DNA from: Gallionellaceae bacterium UBA6222 | GTDB lineage: Bacteria > Pseudomonadota > Gammaproteobacteria > Burkholderiales > Gallionellaceae | Direction of reading: 5' to 3' | NCBI GenBank assembly: GCA_002421915.1 | Contig: DISA01000010.1 | Span: 968-23,141, forward strand | DNA: 22,174 nucleotides | Shown here: positions 1 through 7,093 of the stretch, in pieces | Numbering within the stretch: the first letter of the stretch is position 1 | Layout of the letters: the number at the start of each line of letters is the position of its first letter | Program-made: the position numbers and the translations under genes | Notes under the pieces: generated by a model | The model's database searches: none | The model's input: only the letters and a program-made list of their open reading frames with translations | Told to the model about the DNA's origin: nothing

Positions 1-816
1 GGCATCAACGTGTTCAAGGTGAAAGAAGTGTCGCAAGCCGGCAAGATCACCCGCACACCCAATATGCCGCGCGGTGTCGATGGTATCGTCAGCCTGCGCG
101 GCCATGTCATGCCGGTACTCAATCTGGCGAGATTCATGGGGGTCATTGAAGCCACGCCGCATCAGACCATGATGGTGGCTGAGTACAACACCCACATCCT
201 GGGCTTTCTGGTCAAAGAAGTGGATCGCATCATTCGCGTGGATTGGGACAAGGTGCGCCCGACCGAGGGCATGCTTTCGGACAAGGGTGCACTGATCACG
301 GCGATTACCAATCTGGATGACGGTTCTCTGGTATCCATTCTGGATGTCGAACAGATACTTTCCGATGCGTTTGGCGAGGCGATTGTCGGCAACGTGGAGA
401 AGGTCGAATCAGGGCAGGAATTGTGCATCTTCTTCGCGGATGACTCGATGGTGGCGCGGCGAAAAATCACCGAAGTGCTGGACAAGATGGGAGTCAAACA
501 CATCCAGTCCAATAATGGGCAAGAGGCGTGGGAACGCCTGCGCGCGATGGCGGATGCGGCGCAGAGCAGCGGGCAGGATTTGCGCGATCAGATTCAGGTC
601 ATATTGACGGATGCGGAGATGCCGGTGATGGACGGTTATGTGCTGACGCAGAACATCAAGAATGACAGGCGTTTCGAGGGTATCCCGGTGGTGATGCACT
701 CATCACTTTCATCGGATGCCAACCGCGCCATGGGCAAGCGCGTGGGGGTTGATTACTACGTGCCAAAATTTGATTCGATGGTGTTGTCTTCGGTGCTGCG
801 GCCGTTGCTGACTTGA
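1..816 (+). CDS. cheV: Chemotaxis coupling protein CheV (5' partial)
   Basis: CheV joins a CheW-like coupling domain to a receiver domain; it links chemoreceptors to CheA and can act as a phosphate sink or adaptation element. The frame is open to the window edge (GINVFKVKEV... from base 1), so the start lies upstream and roughly 30-50 residues are missing compared with the usual length of about 300. The visible N-terminal half has CheW-like features (SLRGHVMPVLNL, LGFLVKEVDRIIRV). The second half is a receiver: acidic pair in FFADDS, phospho-acceptor Asp in ILTDAEMPVMDG, and Lys in YYVPKFDS. It is the first visible gene of a chemotaxis operon running to cheB. No cheW is visible; it may lie upstream or CheV may cover part of that role. 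The identification is firm; only the start is unknown. Confidence 0.95.
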   Translation, partial: GINVFKVKEVSQAGKITRTPNMPRGVDGIVSLRGHVMPVLNLARFMGVIEATPHQTMMVAEYNTHILGFLVKEVDRIIRVDWDKVRPTEGMLSDKGALITAITNLDDGSLVSILDVEQILSDAFGEAIVGNVEKVESGQELCIFFADDSMVARRKITEVLDKMGVKHIQSNNGQEAWERLRAMADAAQSSGQDLRDQIQVILTDAEMPVMDGYVLTQNIKNDRRFEGIPVVMHSSLSSDANRAMGKRVGVDYYVPKFDSMVLSSVLRPLLT

Positions 817-850
817 ATATTACGTGGGTCGAGTTTGAGCGTGTGTTGTT

Positions 851-953
851 GGGGCTTTAGCCCCGTACACCCAAAGGGTGCGAGAACCTCTTCGAGGCAA
901 CCACGGTTGCTACCCCTTGCGGGTATAACCAGACTGTCGGACTAAAGTCCGAC
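851..953 (+). repeat. Run of six short hairpins (REP-like array) between cheV and cheY
   Basis: Within about 100 bases there are six separate inverted repeats: 851-864 (GGGGCT-TT-AGCCCC), 868-880 (CACCC-AAA-GGGTG), 887-897 (CCTC-TTC-GAGG), 897-910 (GCAACC-AC-GGTTGC), 911-925 (TACCC-5-GGGTA) and 936-953 (GTCGGACT-AA-AGTCCGAC). Apart from the last, each has its own sequence, so this is a string of mini-palindromes, not a tandem repeat. The last palindrome, with its following CCCACAA, recurs at 2177-2200. No T-tract follows, so it does not look like a simple terminator. Type of element (REP/MITE) is inferred. Confidence 0.7.
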
Positions 954-980
954 CCACAAAGGATGTATGAGGAGATTGAG

Positions 981-1379
981 ATGGGTATAGAGAACACAAA
1001 ATTTCTGGTGGTGGATGATTTTTCCACGATGCGTCGAATCGTGCGCAATCTGCTCAAGGAGCTGGGGTTCGCCAATGTGCAGGAGGCGGAGGATGGCGTC
1101 GATGCATTGCAAAAATTACGCGGCGACCAATTCGATTTTGTGGTGTCCGACTGGAATATGCCAAACATGACCGGTATTGAATTACTGCGGGCGATCCGTG
1201 CGGATGCCGGCCTGAAACATCTGCCGGTGCTGATGGTGACTGCCGAAGCGAAAAAGGAAAATATTATCGAGGCGGCGAAGGCGGGCGCATCCGGCTATGT
1301 GGTGAAGCCGTTCACGGCGGCCACGCTGGATGAGAAATTGAAGAAGATATTCGCGGCATTCCCGCAACTAAACAAGTGA
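981..1379 (+). CDS. cheY: Chemotaxis response regulator CheY
   Basis: This is a single-domain receiver which, phosphorylated by CheA, binds the flagellar switch protein FliM. The 132-residue product is very close in plan to E. coli CheY: FLVVDDFSTMRR gives the acidic pair D12/D13, SDWNMP holds the phosphorylated D57, VMVTAEA-type segment holds T87, and YVVKPF holds Y106 and K109, with identical numbering. I chose ATG 981, not the in-frame ATG 963, because GAGGAG at 969-974 sits six bases before it and the resulting N-terminus matches the family. The TGA stop overlaps the Shine-Dalgarno sequence of cheZ, so the two genes are tightly coupled. Confidence 0.97.
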   Translation: MGIENTKFLVVDDFSTMRRIVRNLLKELGFANVQEAEDGVDALQKLRGDQFDFVVSDWNMPNMTGIELLRAIRADAGLKHLPVLMVTAEAKKENIIEAAKAGASGYVVKPFTAATLDEKLKKIFAAFPQLNK

Positions 1380-1387
1380 GGCAAACC

Positions 1388-2119
1388 ATGGCAACCCAAC
1401 CCGCAAACAATGACTCTGAAGACCTCGAAGCGCTGTTCGATAGCATCATCGAGGCGAACTCGGCGGAAGAGAGATTCGCCCCGGCCAGGGTTGTCAGTAT
1501 CAATACGGCGCCGGAGCAGGAAAAAGTCATCAATCAGGTCGGGCAGATGGCGCGCAAATTGCACGATACCCTGCGCGAACTCGGCCTGAACAAGGAAATC
1601 GAGAAGGCGGCATCGACCATTCCCGATGCGCGGGACCGGCTCAATTACGTTGCGACGCTGACCCAGCAGGCAGCGGAACGGGTGCTGAATGCAACCGATG
1701 CGGCGCAGCCCGTGGTGGAGAGGATCGGGGACAATGCACACCGGCTGGCGCAACAGTGGGATTTGCTGTTCCTGAAAAAACTCGATGTGCAACAGTTCAA
1801 GGACCTGGTCACTCAAACCCACGCCCATCTGCATGAGACTCCCAAGCAGACCAAAGAAACCAACGCCTATCTGGTGGATATCATGATGGCGCAGGATTTT
1901 CAGGATCTCACCGGGCAGGTCATCAAGAAGATTATCCAGTTGACGCAGGAGATGGAGCAGCAGCTGGTGGCGCTGCTATTGGACAATGCTCCCGCGGCGG
2001 TCAGGGATGAGATCAATAGCGGTTTGTTGAACGGCCCGGTAATCAATGCAACCGGTCGCAGTGATGTGGTGACCAGCCAGGATCAGGTGGACGACCTGCT
2101 GGAAAGTTTGGGGTTTTAG
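1388..2119 (+). CDS. cheZ: Protein phosphatase CheZ
   Basis: CheZ dephosphorylates CheY-P and ends the motor signal. The 243-residue protein is largely helical and has the catalytic segment AQDFQDLTGQVIKK at about residues 168-181, with the Gln that positions the attacking water, and the C-terminal CheY-binding tail DQVDDLLESLGF, nearly the same as in enterobacteria. ATG 1388 is chosen over GTG 1376, because TGAGG at 1377-1381 is six bases upstream. It lies nine bases after cheY. Presence of CheZ points to a gamma/betaproteobacterial flagellar chemotaxis pathway. Confidence 0.96.
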   Translation: MATQPANNDSEDLEALFDSIIEANSAEERFAPARVVSINTAPEQEKVINQVGQMARKLHDTLRELGLNKEIEKAASTIPDARDRLNYVATLTQQAAERVLNATDAAQPVVERIGDNAHRLAQQWDLLFLKKLDVQQFKDLVTQTHAHLHETPKQTKETNAYLVDIMMAQDFQDLTGQVIKKIIQLTQEMEQQLVALLLDNAPAAVRDEINSGLLNGPVINATGRSDVVTSQDQVDDLLESLGF

Positions 2120-2125
2120 AGTGTC

Positions 2126-2204
2126 ATTCCCGCGCAGGCGGGAATCCAGTTTGTAGGTCGGATTTCAACCCGACTTGTCGGACTAAAGTCCGACCCACAA
2201 GGAG
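2126..2204 (+). repeat. REP-like palindromes ending in the cheA Shine-Dalgarno
   Basis: The cheZ-cheA gap holds three inverted repeats: ATTCCCGC-4-GCGGGAAT (2126-2145), an imperfect GTCGG/CCGAC pair (2157-2174), and the perfect GTCGGACT-AA-AGTCCGAC (2177-2194). The last one followed by CCCACAA is the same as at 936-959. It runs straight into AAGGAG (2199-2204), eight bases before the cheA ATG, so the repeat's flank forms part of the ribosome binding site. The first palindrome resembles a very common proteobacterial REP word (from memory). Confidence 0.75.
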
Positions 2205-2212
2205 TATGAATC

Positions 2213-4075
2213 ATGAATGACTTTACCGGAATGGAAGACCTGTTGAGCGACTTTCTGATGGAGGCCGGAGACATGCTGTCGGATGTGGACAGCAAGCTGA
2301 TGGGTCTGGAGAAAAACCCAAATGACAGCGGCCTGTTGAATGAGATTTTTCGGGGTTTTCACACGATCAAGGGTGGTGCGGGTTTCCTGAATGCGGGCGA
2401 ATTGGTGACCTTGTGCCACCTGACCGAGAACCTCTTCGACAAGCTGCGCAACAATGAACTGGTTTTGAGTGCCGATCTAATGGATGTCATTTTTGCCGCA
2501 ACGGCGGAAGTGCGTCACATGTTTGGAAATCTGCAACAAAATCAGCAACCCACCGCGGCACCGGCGGGGATCATCGAGGCGCTGAAGAATGCACTGGAAG
2601 GCAAGGCAGTTGCCGCGCTTAAGGTAACTGCCAAACCGGCGGTAAGTGCTGCTGCGGTTGCGCCTTCTGTTGAGGCCACCTTGCCTGCCATTTCACCGGA
2701 AAACGTGGACTGGGATGCCTTGTACAAGGCGCTGACCGGCGACGACATTGTGGAGACGGTCGGGGCGAAACGCGATGTGGAAGAAATCAAGCAGGCGATT
2801 GATGAAGAAGAATCCACCAAAAAAGCCTTTGGTCGTCGCGCATCGGATGTGCCAGGTTCGACAGTTGGGCGTCGCGGCGGTGATGTGCCCCCTGCCGAAG
2901 CCAAGGAAACCACAATTCGTGTGGATACCACAAGGCTGGACCAGGTGCTCAACCTGTCCGGTGAGATCGGTCTGACCAAGAATCGCCTCACCCATTTGCG
3001 TTCCGACATCCTGCAGGGACGCAACGATGCGGATACCCTGCGCGAACTGGATCAATCAGTGACACAACTGGACATGCTGGTGGTGAATCTGCAAAACGCG
3101 GTGATGAAGACGCGGATGCAGCCCATCGGCCGGCTGTTCAAGAAATATCCGCGGTTGGCGCGCGATCTGGCACGATCACTGGGCAAAGATGTCGAGCTGG
3201 TATTGTCCGGGGAAGAAACCGAGATGGACAAGACCATGATCGAAGACCTGAACGACCCGCTCGTGCACCTGGTGCGCAACGCAGTCGACCACGGGGTGGA
3301 GACAGTGGAAGAGCGGCGCGCTGCTGGCAAGCCGGAGAAAAGCATGGTTGAACTCTCGGCGCGGCAGGAAGGCGACCATATTCTTATTGTGATTGCCGAT
3401 GACGGCAAGGGCATGCGCCCGGAAGTGATTCGCAATAAAGCTATCGAGAAAGGGCTCATCACCAGCGAGATGGCCAACACGCTGGATGAAAACCAGTGCC
3501 TGGAACTGATCTTTCTGCCCGGTTTTTCTACCAAGGAGGAAATCTCCAGTGTGTCGGGGCGCGGGGTGGGCATGGATGTGGTGAAAACCAACATCCAGAA
3601 ACTCAATGGCAGTATCCACATCGATTCCGAAACAGGCAAGGGCACCACCATCTCCATCTCTCTGCCGCTTACGCTGGCAATTTTGCCGGTGCTGGTGCTG
3701 CGCCTTGGCGATCAATCCTTTGCGGTGCCGCTGTCCATGGTGCGTGAAATCCTGCCGGTCACCCAGGATGCGTTACAGCAAGTATCCGGCAAAGCCACCA
3801 TGGTGGTACGCGGGGAAGTGTTGCCCGTATTGCCGCTTACCCAGCTTATCGGCTGGGGCAGCAGCGAAAAATCAGAAGTGGGCGTGCTGATGCAGCTTGG
3901 CAGCAACAGTTTTATTCTTACCGCCGATGGTTTCGTCGGACATGAAGATGTGGTGATCAAGTCGCTGGACACCTTCCGCCCCAAAGGTGTGGCGGGCGTC
4001 ACCATGTCGAGTGAAGGCGACATCGTACTTATTCTGGACATCAAAGAGCTGCTGATTGACGTGCGCGGCAACTGA
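2213..4075 (+). CDS. cheA: Chemotaxis sensor histidine kinase CheA
   Basis: CheA is the receptor-coupled kinase that phosphorylates CheY. The 620-residue protein shows: HPt domain with the phosphorylated His in FHTIKGGAGF (H50); an Ala/Pro-rich linker from about 118; P3 dimerisation helices from about 232 (VDTTRLDQVLNLSGEI); the ATPase with N box VHLVRNAVDHG (about 349), DDGKGM (about 395) and GRGVGMD (about 449); and a CheW-like P5 domain from about 490 to the end. I see no P2 CheY/CheB-docking domain between HPt and P3; that stretch (about 118-230) is low-complexity with an acidic patch and two GRRxxDVP units. The start is fixed by AAGGAG eight bases upstream. The coupling partners are CheV (upstream) and the receptor 12 bases downstream. 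Confidence 0.96.
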   Translation: MNDFTGMEDLLSDFLMEAGDMLSDVDSKLMGLEKNPNDSGLLNEIFRGFHTIKGGAGFLNAGELVTLCHLTENLFDKLRNNELVLSADLMDVIFAATAEVRHMFGNLQQNQQPTAAPAGIIEALKNALEGKAVAALKVTAKPAVSAAAVAPSVEATLPAISPENVDWDALYKALTGDDIVETVGAKRDVEEIKQAIDEEESTKKAFGRRASDVPGSTVGRRGGDVPPAEAKETTIRVDTTRLDQVLNLSGEIGLTKNRLTHLRSDILQGRNDADTLRELDQSVTQLDMLVVNLQNAVMKTRMQPIGRLFKKYPRLARDLARSLGKDVELVLSGEETEMDKTMIEDLNDPLVHLVRNAVDHGVETVEERRAAGKPEKSMVELSARQEGDHILIVIADDGKGMRPEVIRNKAIEKGLITSEMANTLDENQCLELIFLPGFSTKEEISSVSGRGVGMDVVKTNIQKLNGSIHIDSETGKGTTISISLPLTLAILPVLVLRLGDQSFAVPLSMVREILPVTQDALQQVSGKATMVVRGEVLPVLPLTQLIGWGSSEKSEVGVLMQLGSNSFILTADGFVGHEDVVIKSLDTFRPKGVAGVTMSSEGDIVLILDIKELLIDVRGN

Positions 4076-4087
4076 CCGGAGGGCAAT

Positions 4088-5215
4088 ATGTTTTGCGGAA
4101 AATTAAAAAAAGAACATCATGGCGCAATGCTGCGGTTGGTCGAAACCGAGCGCGACATTTCATCAATGCGTGCTGAATTGTCGCGCTTGGAAGCAGAGCG
4201 TGATGTTTTGCGTGCCGAAGCAACGGAGGCGAAGGGTGCGAGTCAGGTGGCGGACAAGATATACGGCAACATGCAGGGTTTCGGCGAGTCCTTCACTGCC
4301 CTGCAGCAATCACAAGTAGCCGCAGCAACTTCACTCCGCGAAGAAAAGCAGCACGCTATTGAAGCGGCAGACGTCTCGGTGAAGAACCGTGAGGCGGTGA
4401 TGAATATTGCAAGCAGCCTGGAGGCTTTGTCCGGCGACACCTTGCAGACCTCGCGGAACGTGCAAGGGCTAACCGAGCGGGCGGCGCAGATCGGCAGCAT
4501 CGTGCAGCTCATCAAAGAGATCGCCGACCAGACTAATCTGCTGGCCTTGAATGCGGCGATCGAGGCGGCGCGTGCGGGTGAGCAGGGGCGTGGTTTCGCG
4601 GTGGTGGCGGATGAGGTGCGCAAGTTGGCTGAACGTACGGCTAAAGCAACCAGTGAAATCTCAACCATCGTGGGCGCCATTCAGAGCGAGACGAATACAG
4701 CCAAGGTGCAGATGGAGGCATGGGCTGAAAAGTCCCGATTATTCAGCGATGATGTCGGCAATGTGACGGAGAACATGAAGCATTTGCTTGATTTGTCGCA
4801 CACCATGGAAGGCACCATCTCGGCCGCAGCCCTTCGCAGTTTCGTCGAAGTGGCCAAAATCGATCATATTCTTTATAAGTTCGAGATATACAAAGTCTTC
4901 ATGAATATTTCTGAGCGCACAGCCGACAGCTTTGCTTCGCATACCGGATGTCGTTTGGGTAAATGGTATTTCGAGGGTGAGGGCAAAGACTGTTTCTCCA
5001 AACTGGATGGCTACCAAGCCATCGACAAACCCCACCAAAGTTTCCACCAGCATGGCAAAGATGCAGTCGCGGCTTTTCATGCAGGAGAGGCGCTGCGCGG
5101 CATGGGGCTGGTGGCGGAAATGGAGTCTGACAGCATGGCTGTGCTGGCTGCGCTGGAACGAATCGCGGTGGCGGGTGAGCATGACAACAGTTTGTTGTGC
5201 ACCTCACCCGGCTGA
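4088..5215 (+). CDS. Soluble chemoreceptor (MCP) with C-terminal CZB zinc-binding domain
   Basis: This is a cytoplasmic methyl-accepting chemotaxis protein. The 375 residues contain no transmembrane segment or periplasmic domain. Residues 10-50 look like a coiled coil; the conserved signalling hairpin tip is at about 144-185 (EIADQTNLLALNAAIEAARAG, then GRGFAVVADEVRKLAERT). From about 250 there is a chemoreceptor zinc-binding domain with the expected 3-His/1-Cys ligands H260, C288 (in GCRLGKWY), H316 and H320. Architecture resembles Helicobacter TlpD, a soluble sensor of oxidative or energy conditions. No C-terminal CheR/CheB-tethering pentapeptide is present. GGAGGG lies five bases before ATG. 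It sits inside the che operon, so it is probably a main input of this kinase. Confidence 0.93.
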   Translation: MFCGKLKKEHHGAMLRLVETERDISSMRAELSRLEAERDVLRAEATEAKGASQVADKIYGNMQGFGESFTALQQSQVAAATSLREEKQHAIEAADVSVKNREAVMNIASSLEALSGDTLQTSRNVQGLTERAAQIGSIVQLIKEIADQTNLLALNAAIEAARAGEQGRGFAVVADEVRKLAERTAKATSEISTIVGAIQSETNTAKVQMEAWAEKSRLFSDDVGNVTENMKHLLDLSHTMEGTISAAALRSFVEVAKIDHILYKFEIYKVFMNISERTADSFASHTGCRLGKWYFEGEGKDCFSKLDGYQAIDKPHQSFHQHGKDAVAAFHAGEALRGMGLVAEMESDSMAVLAALERIAVAGEHDNSLLCTSPG

Positions 5216-5228
5216 ACAGCGTACGGGC

Positions 5229-5278
5229 CAGGCTCCAGCCTGACAGCAGGTGTCGGGTTAGAATCCTGCCCACAGGAG
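5229..5278 (+). repeat. Degenerate copy of the che-operon palindromic element before cheR
   Basis: The receptor-cheR gap has CAGGCT-CC-AGCCTG (5229-5242), a perfect 6-bp palindrome with a two-base centre, the same build as 851-864. At 5251-5278 it has a diverged version of the 2176-2204 element (TGTCGGGTTAGAATCC, then TGCCCACAGGAG) that again ends in a GGAG. This GGAG is about 16 bases from the cheR ATG, longer than usual. Confidence 0.6.
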
Positions 5279-5294
5279 CAGCGGCCCAATCTTT

Positions 5295-6125
5295 ATGACA
5301 CGCGAATTTGAATTCACCGACCAGGACTTTCAGCGTATCCGCACGCTGATACGCGATCACGCGGGAATTGCCTTGGCCGACAGCAAGCAGGAACTGGTCT
5401 ACAGCCGTTTGGCGCGGCGATTGCGTGCCACCGGATTGAAAACTTTTGCCGAATATCTGGGGTTGCTGCAAAAAAAAGGAAACGAGGCCGAATGGGAGGC
5501 GTTCGCCAACTCGCTCACCACCAACCTCACCTCCTTCTTTCGCGAAGCACATCACTTTACGGTCCTGGCCGATCACTTGCGCAAACTGGATAAATCACGC
5601 CAGATCCGGTTGTGGTGTTCCGCCTGTTCGACCGGCGAGGAAGCCTATTCGATGGCGATCACGGCAGCTGAGGCCTTTGGCGGTTTCAAGAATCCGGTCA
5701 CCATCATCGCTTCCGATCTGGACAGCCATGTGCTGGCCAGCGCGCGTGCCGGACATTACAAAGCGGAGGCGGTTGCAAAGCTTTCATTGCAGCATATCGA
5801 GCGCTACTTCACGCCGGCCGGGGCCAGCCACTTCCAGGTGCGTCCGGAATTGCAGCGCATGATCGAATTCAAACGCATCAATCTGCTGGACGCGAGCTAC
5901 CCCATCACCGAAAAACTGGATGCCATCTTCTGCCGTAATGTGATGATCTACTTTGACCGGGACACCCAACTTTCCATTCTTAAAAAATTCGCCCCGCTGC
6001 TGAAGCCAGAGGGCCTGCTGTTCGCCGGCCACTCGGAGAATTTTTATCACGCGGCGGCCTATTTCAAGCTGCGCGGACAAACGGTGTATGAACGTGCGAA
6101 CAAGGTAAATGCGGGTTTGATGTGA
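5295..6125 (+). CDS. cheR: Chemoreceptor glutamate methyltransferase CheR
   Basis: CheR transfers a methyl group from S-adenosylmethionine to glutamates on receptor helices. The 276-residue length is normal. An N-terminal helical domain (1-75) is followed by TNLTSFFRE (about 77-84), the SAM-binding LWCSACSTGEEAYS (about 106-119), ASDLD, and the C-terminal IFCRNVMIYFD. The ATG at 5295 matches the family N-terminus, though the spacing from the nearest GGAG is long. The stop overlaps the cheB GTG start by four bases (GTGA), so the methyltransferase and methylesterase are translationally coupled. Confidence 0.96.
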   Translation: MTREFEFTDQDFQRIRTLIRDHAGIALADSKQELVYSRLARRLRATGLKTFAEYLGLLQKKGNEAEWEAFANSLTTNLTSFFREAHHFTVLADHLRKLDKSRQIRLWCSACSTGEEAYSMAITAAEAFGGFKNPVTIIASDLDSHVLASARAGHYKAEAVAKLSLQHIERYFTPAGASHFQVRPELQRMIEFKRINLLDASYPITEKLDAIFCRNVMIYFDRDTQLSILKKFAPLLKPEGLLFAGHSENFYHAAAYFKLRGQTVYERANKVNAGLM

Positions 6126-6703
6126 AATCCGACAGCCGTTGTGTGATAGTCGTTGGTGCCTCCACCGGCGGGACGGAAGCCTTGCGGGTCTTTCTGGAGA
6201 AAATGCCCAAAGACTCCCCGCCTATTCTTATTGCCCAGCATATGCCGGAATTGTTCGTCCCTTCGTTCGCTGCCCGTCTGGACAGTATATGCGCACTGCG
6301 CGTCAAGATGGCGGAGCAGCATGAAGCTGTTGTCTCCGGCCATGCCTATCTGTCGCCCGGATATGCCCATTTGCTGGTCGAAAGAAATGGCGCCGGCTAC
6401 CACGCCGTATTGAGCGACACGCCGCCGGTAAATTTTCATCGCCCTTCGGTTGAAGTGCTGTTCAAATCGGCAGCGAAAGTATTGGGCATGCACGCCCTCG
6501 GGGTGATGCTGACTGGCATGGGCAAGGATGGTGCGGCAGCGATGCTGGAGATGAGGCGGGCCGGTGCTTACAACTTTGCGCAGGACGAGGCAAGCTGCGT
6601 GGTATTCGGCATGCCGCGTGCGGCGATCGAGCTGGGTGCAGTGGACGAAATTGTGCCGCTGGACAGGATGGCGGAGAGAATTCAGGCCAGATTGCGCGGG
6701 TAA
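6122..6703 (+). CDS. cheB: Receiver-less chemoreceptor methylesterase/deamidase CheB
   Basis: CheB removes methyl groups from receptor glutamates. The 193-residue product holds only the catalytic domain. The catalytic triad is complete: S14 (GASTGG), H40 (AQHMP) and D136 (TGMGKDGA). The N-terminal receiver domain and linker of ordinary CheB (about 350 residues) are absent, and there is no room for them because the GTG start overlaps the cheR stop. Activity therefore cannot be raised by CheA phosphorylation through a receiver in this protein. Campylobacter jejuni CheB is a known precedent. The gene ends the operon. Confidence 0.93.
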   Translation: MKSDSRCVIVVGASTGGTEALRVFLEKMPKDSPPILIAQHMPELFVPSFAARLDSICALRVKMAEQHEAVVSGHAYLSPGYAHLLVERNGAGYHAVLSDTPPVNFHRPSVEVLFKSAAKVLGMHALGVMLTGMGKDGAAAMLEMRRAGAYNFAQDEASCVVFGMPRAAIELGAVDEIVPLDRMAERIQARLRG

Positions 6704-6778
6704 ATTACGCGCCCCTGTGCGAATGGGATTCATCGCGCGATAAATCACACAAGACTTAATCCGCGGGATGTTTACAAA

Positions 6779-6807
6779 TTGGGAAATGCCTGTCTTTCGG
6801 GTATCAT
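6779..6807 (+). promoter_or_regulatory. Sigma70-like promoter before the tRNA-Ser leader
   Basis: TTGGGA (6779-6784) and TATCAT (6802-6807) are separated by 17 bases, a good fit to a housekeeping promoter. It would start a transcript near 6814, about 165 bases before tRNA-Ser. Confidence 0.5.
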
Positions 6808-6813
6808 GCGCAC

Positions 6814-6940
6814 CATTGTTTGCGGGGGGCGAATTTATTGTCCTCCCGCCAGCATTGTGGCTGTACGCAGCCTTGCCGCCGGTTACGGAGGGTGGTCTGG
6901 AAGTGGCGTGTGGCGGTGAAGACTAACCTTCGGTTATGTC
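6814..6940 (+). ncRNA. Possible structured RNA or long leader before tRNA-Ser
   Basis: This part of the cheB-tRNA gap folds into consecutive hairpins: 6822-6829/6842-6849 (8 bp with one G-U), GGCTG-TACG-CAGCC at 6859-6872, CCGCC/GGCGG at 6876-6880/6912-6916, and GAC-TAACC-TTC-GGTTA-T-GTC at 6921-6940. It starts just after a promoter-like sequence and has no convincing open frame or ribosome binding site. I do not recognise an RNA family; it does not match 4.5S, 6S, tmRNA or RNase P as I remember them. It may be an independent small RNA or a 5' leader of the tRNA/yfaZ transcript. Confidence 0.35.
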
Positions 6941-6979
6941 GGAACCAAAACCGGCAAATCGTGGAGTCGTAAAACTATT

Positions 6980-7069
6980 GGAAGCGTGGCCGAGCGGTTG
7001 AAGGCACCGGTCTTGAAAACCGGCAACGATGCGAGTCGTTCGTGAGTTCGAATCTCACCGCTTCCGCCA
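6980..7069 (+). tRNA. tRNA-Ser (anticodon UGA)
   Basis: A 90-base class II tRNA. Acceptor arms GGAAGCG (6980-6986) and CGCTTCC (7059-7065) pair perfectly, followed by discriminator G and an encoded CCA (7067-7069). The anticodon stem CCGGT/ACCGG encloses CTTGAAA, giving anticodon UGA. A long variable arm, as expected for serine tRNAs, precedes the GTTCGAATC T-loop. The coding gene downstream begins only 24 bases after the CCA. Confidence 0.97.
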
Positions 7070-7093
7070 AATTAATACTATAAGGAGCCATTC

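Noticed and set aside
851..953. CRISPR-like array
   Set aside because: The units are different palindromes without constant repeats or spacers.
6817..6925. Short TTG-start frame in the tRNA leader
   Set aside because: It has no ribosome binding site, and the DNA is better explained by hairpins.
6980..7069. tRNA-Ser as an integration site
   Set aside because: No integrase gene and no second copy of the tRNA 3' end is visible in the window.
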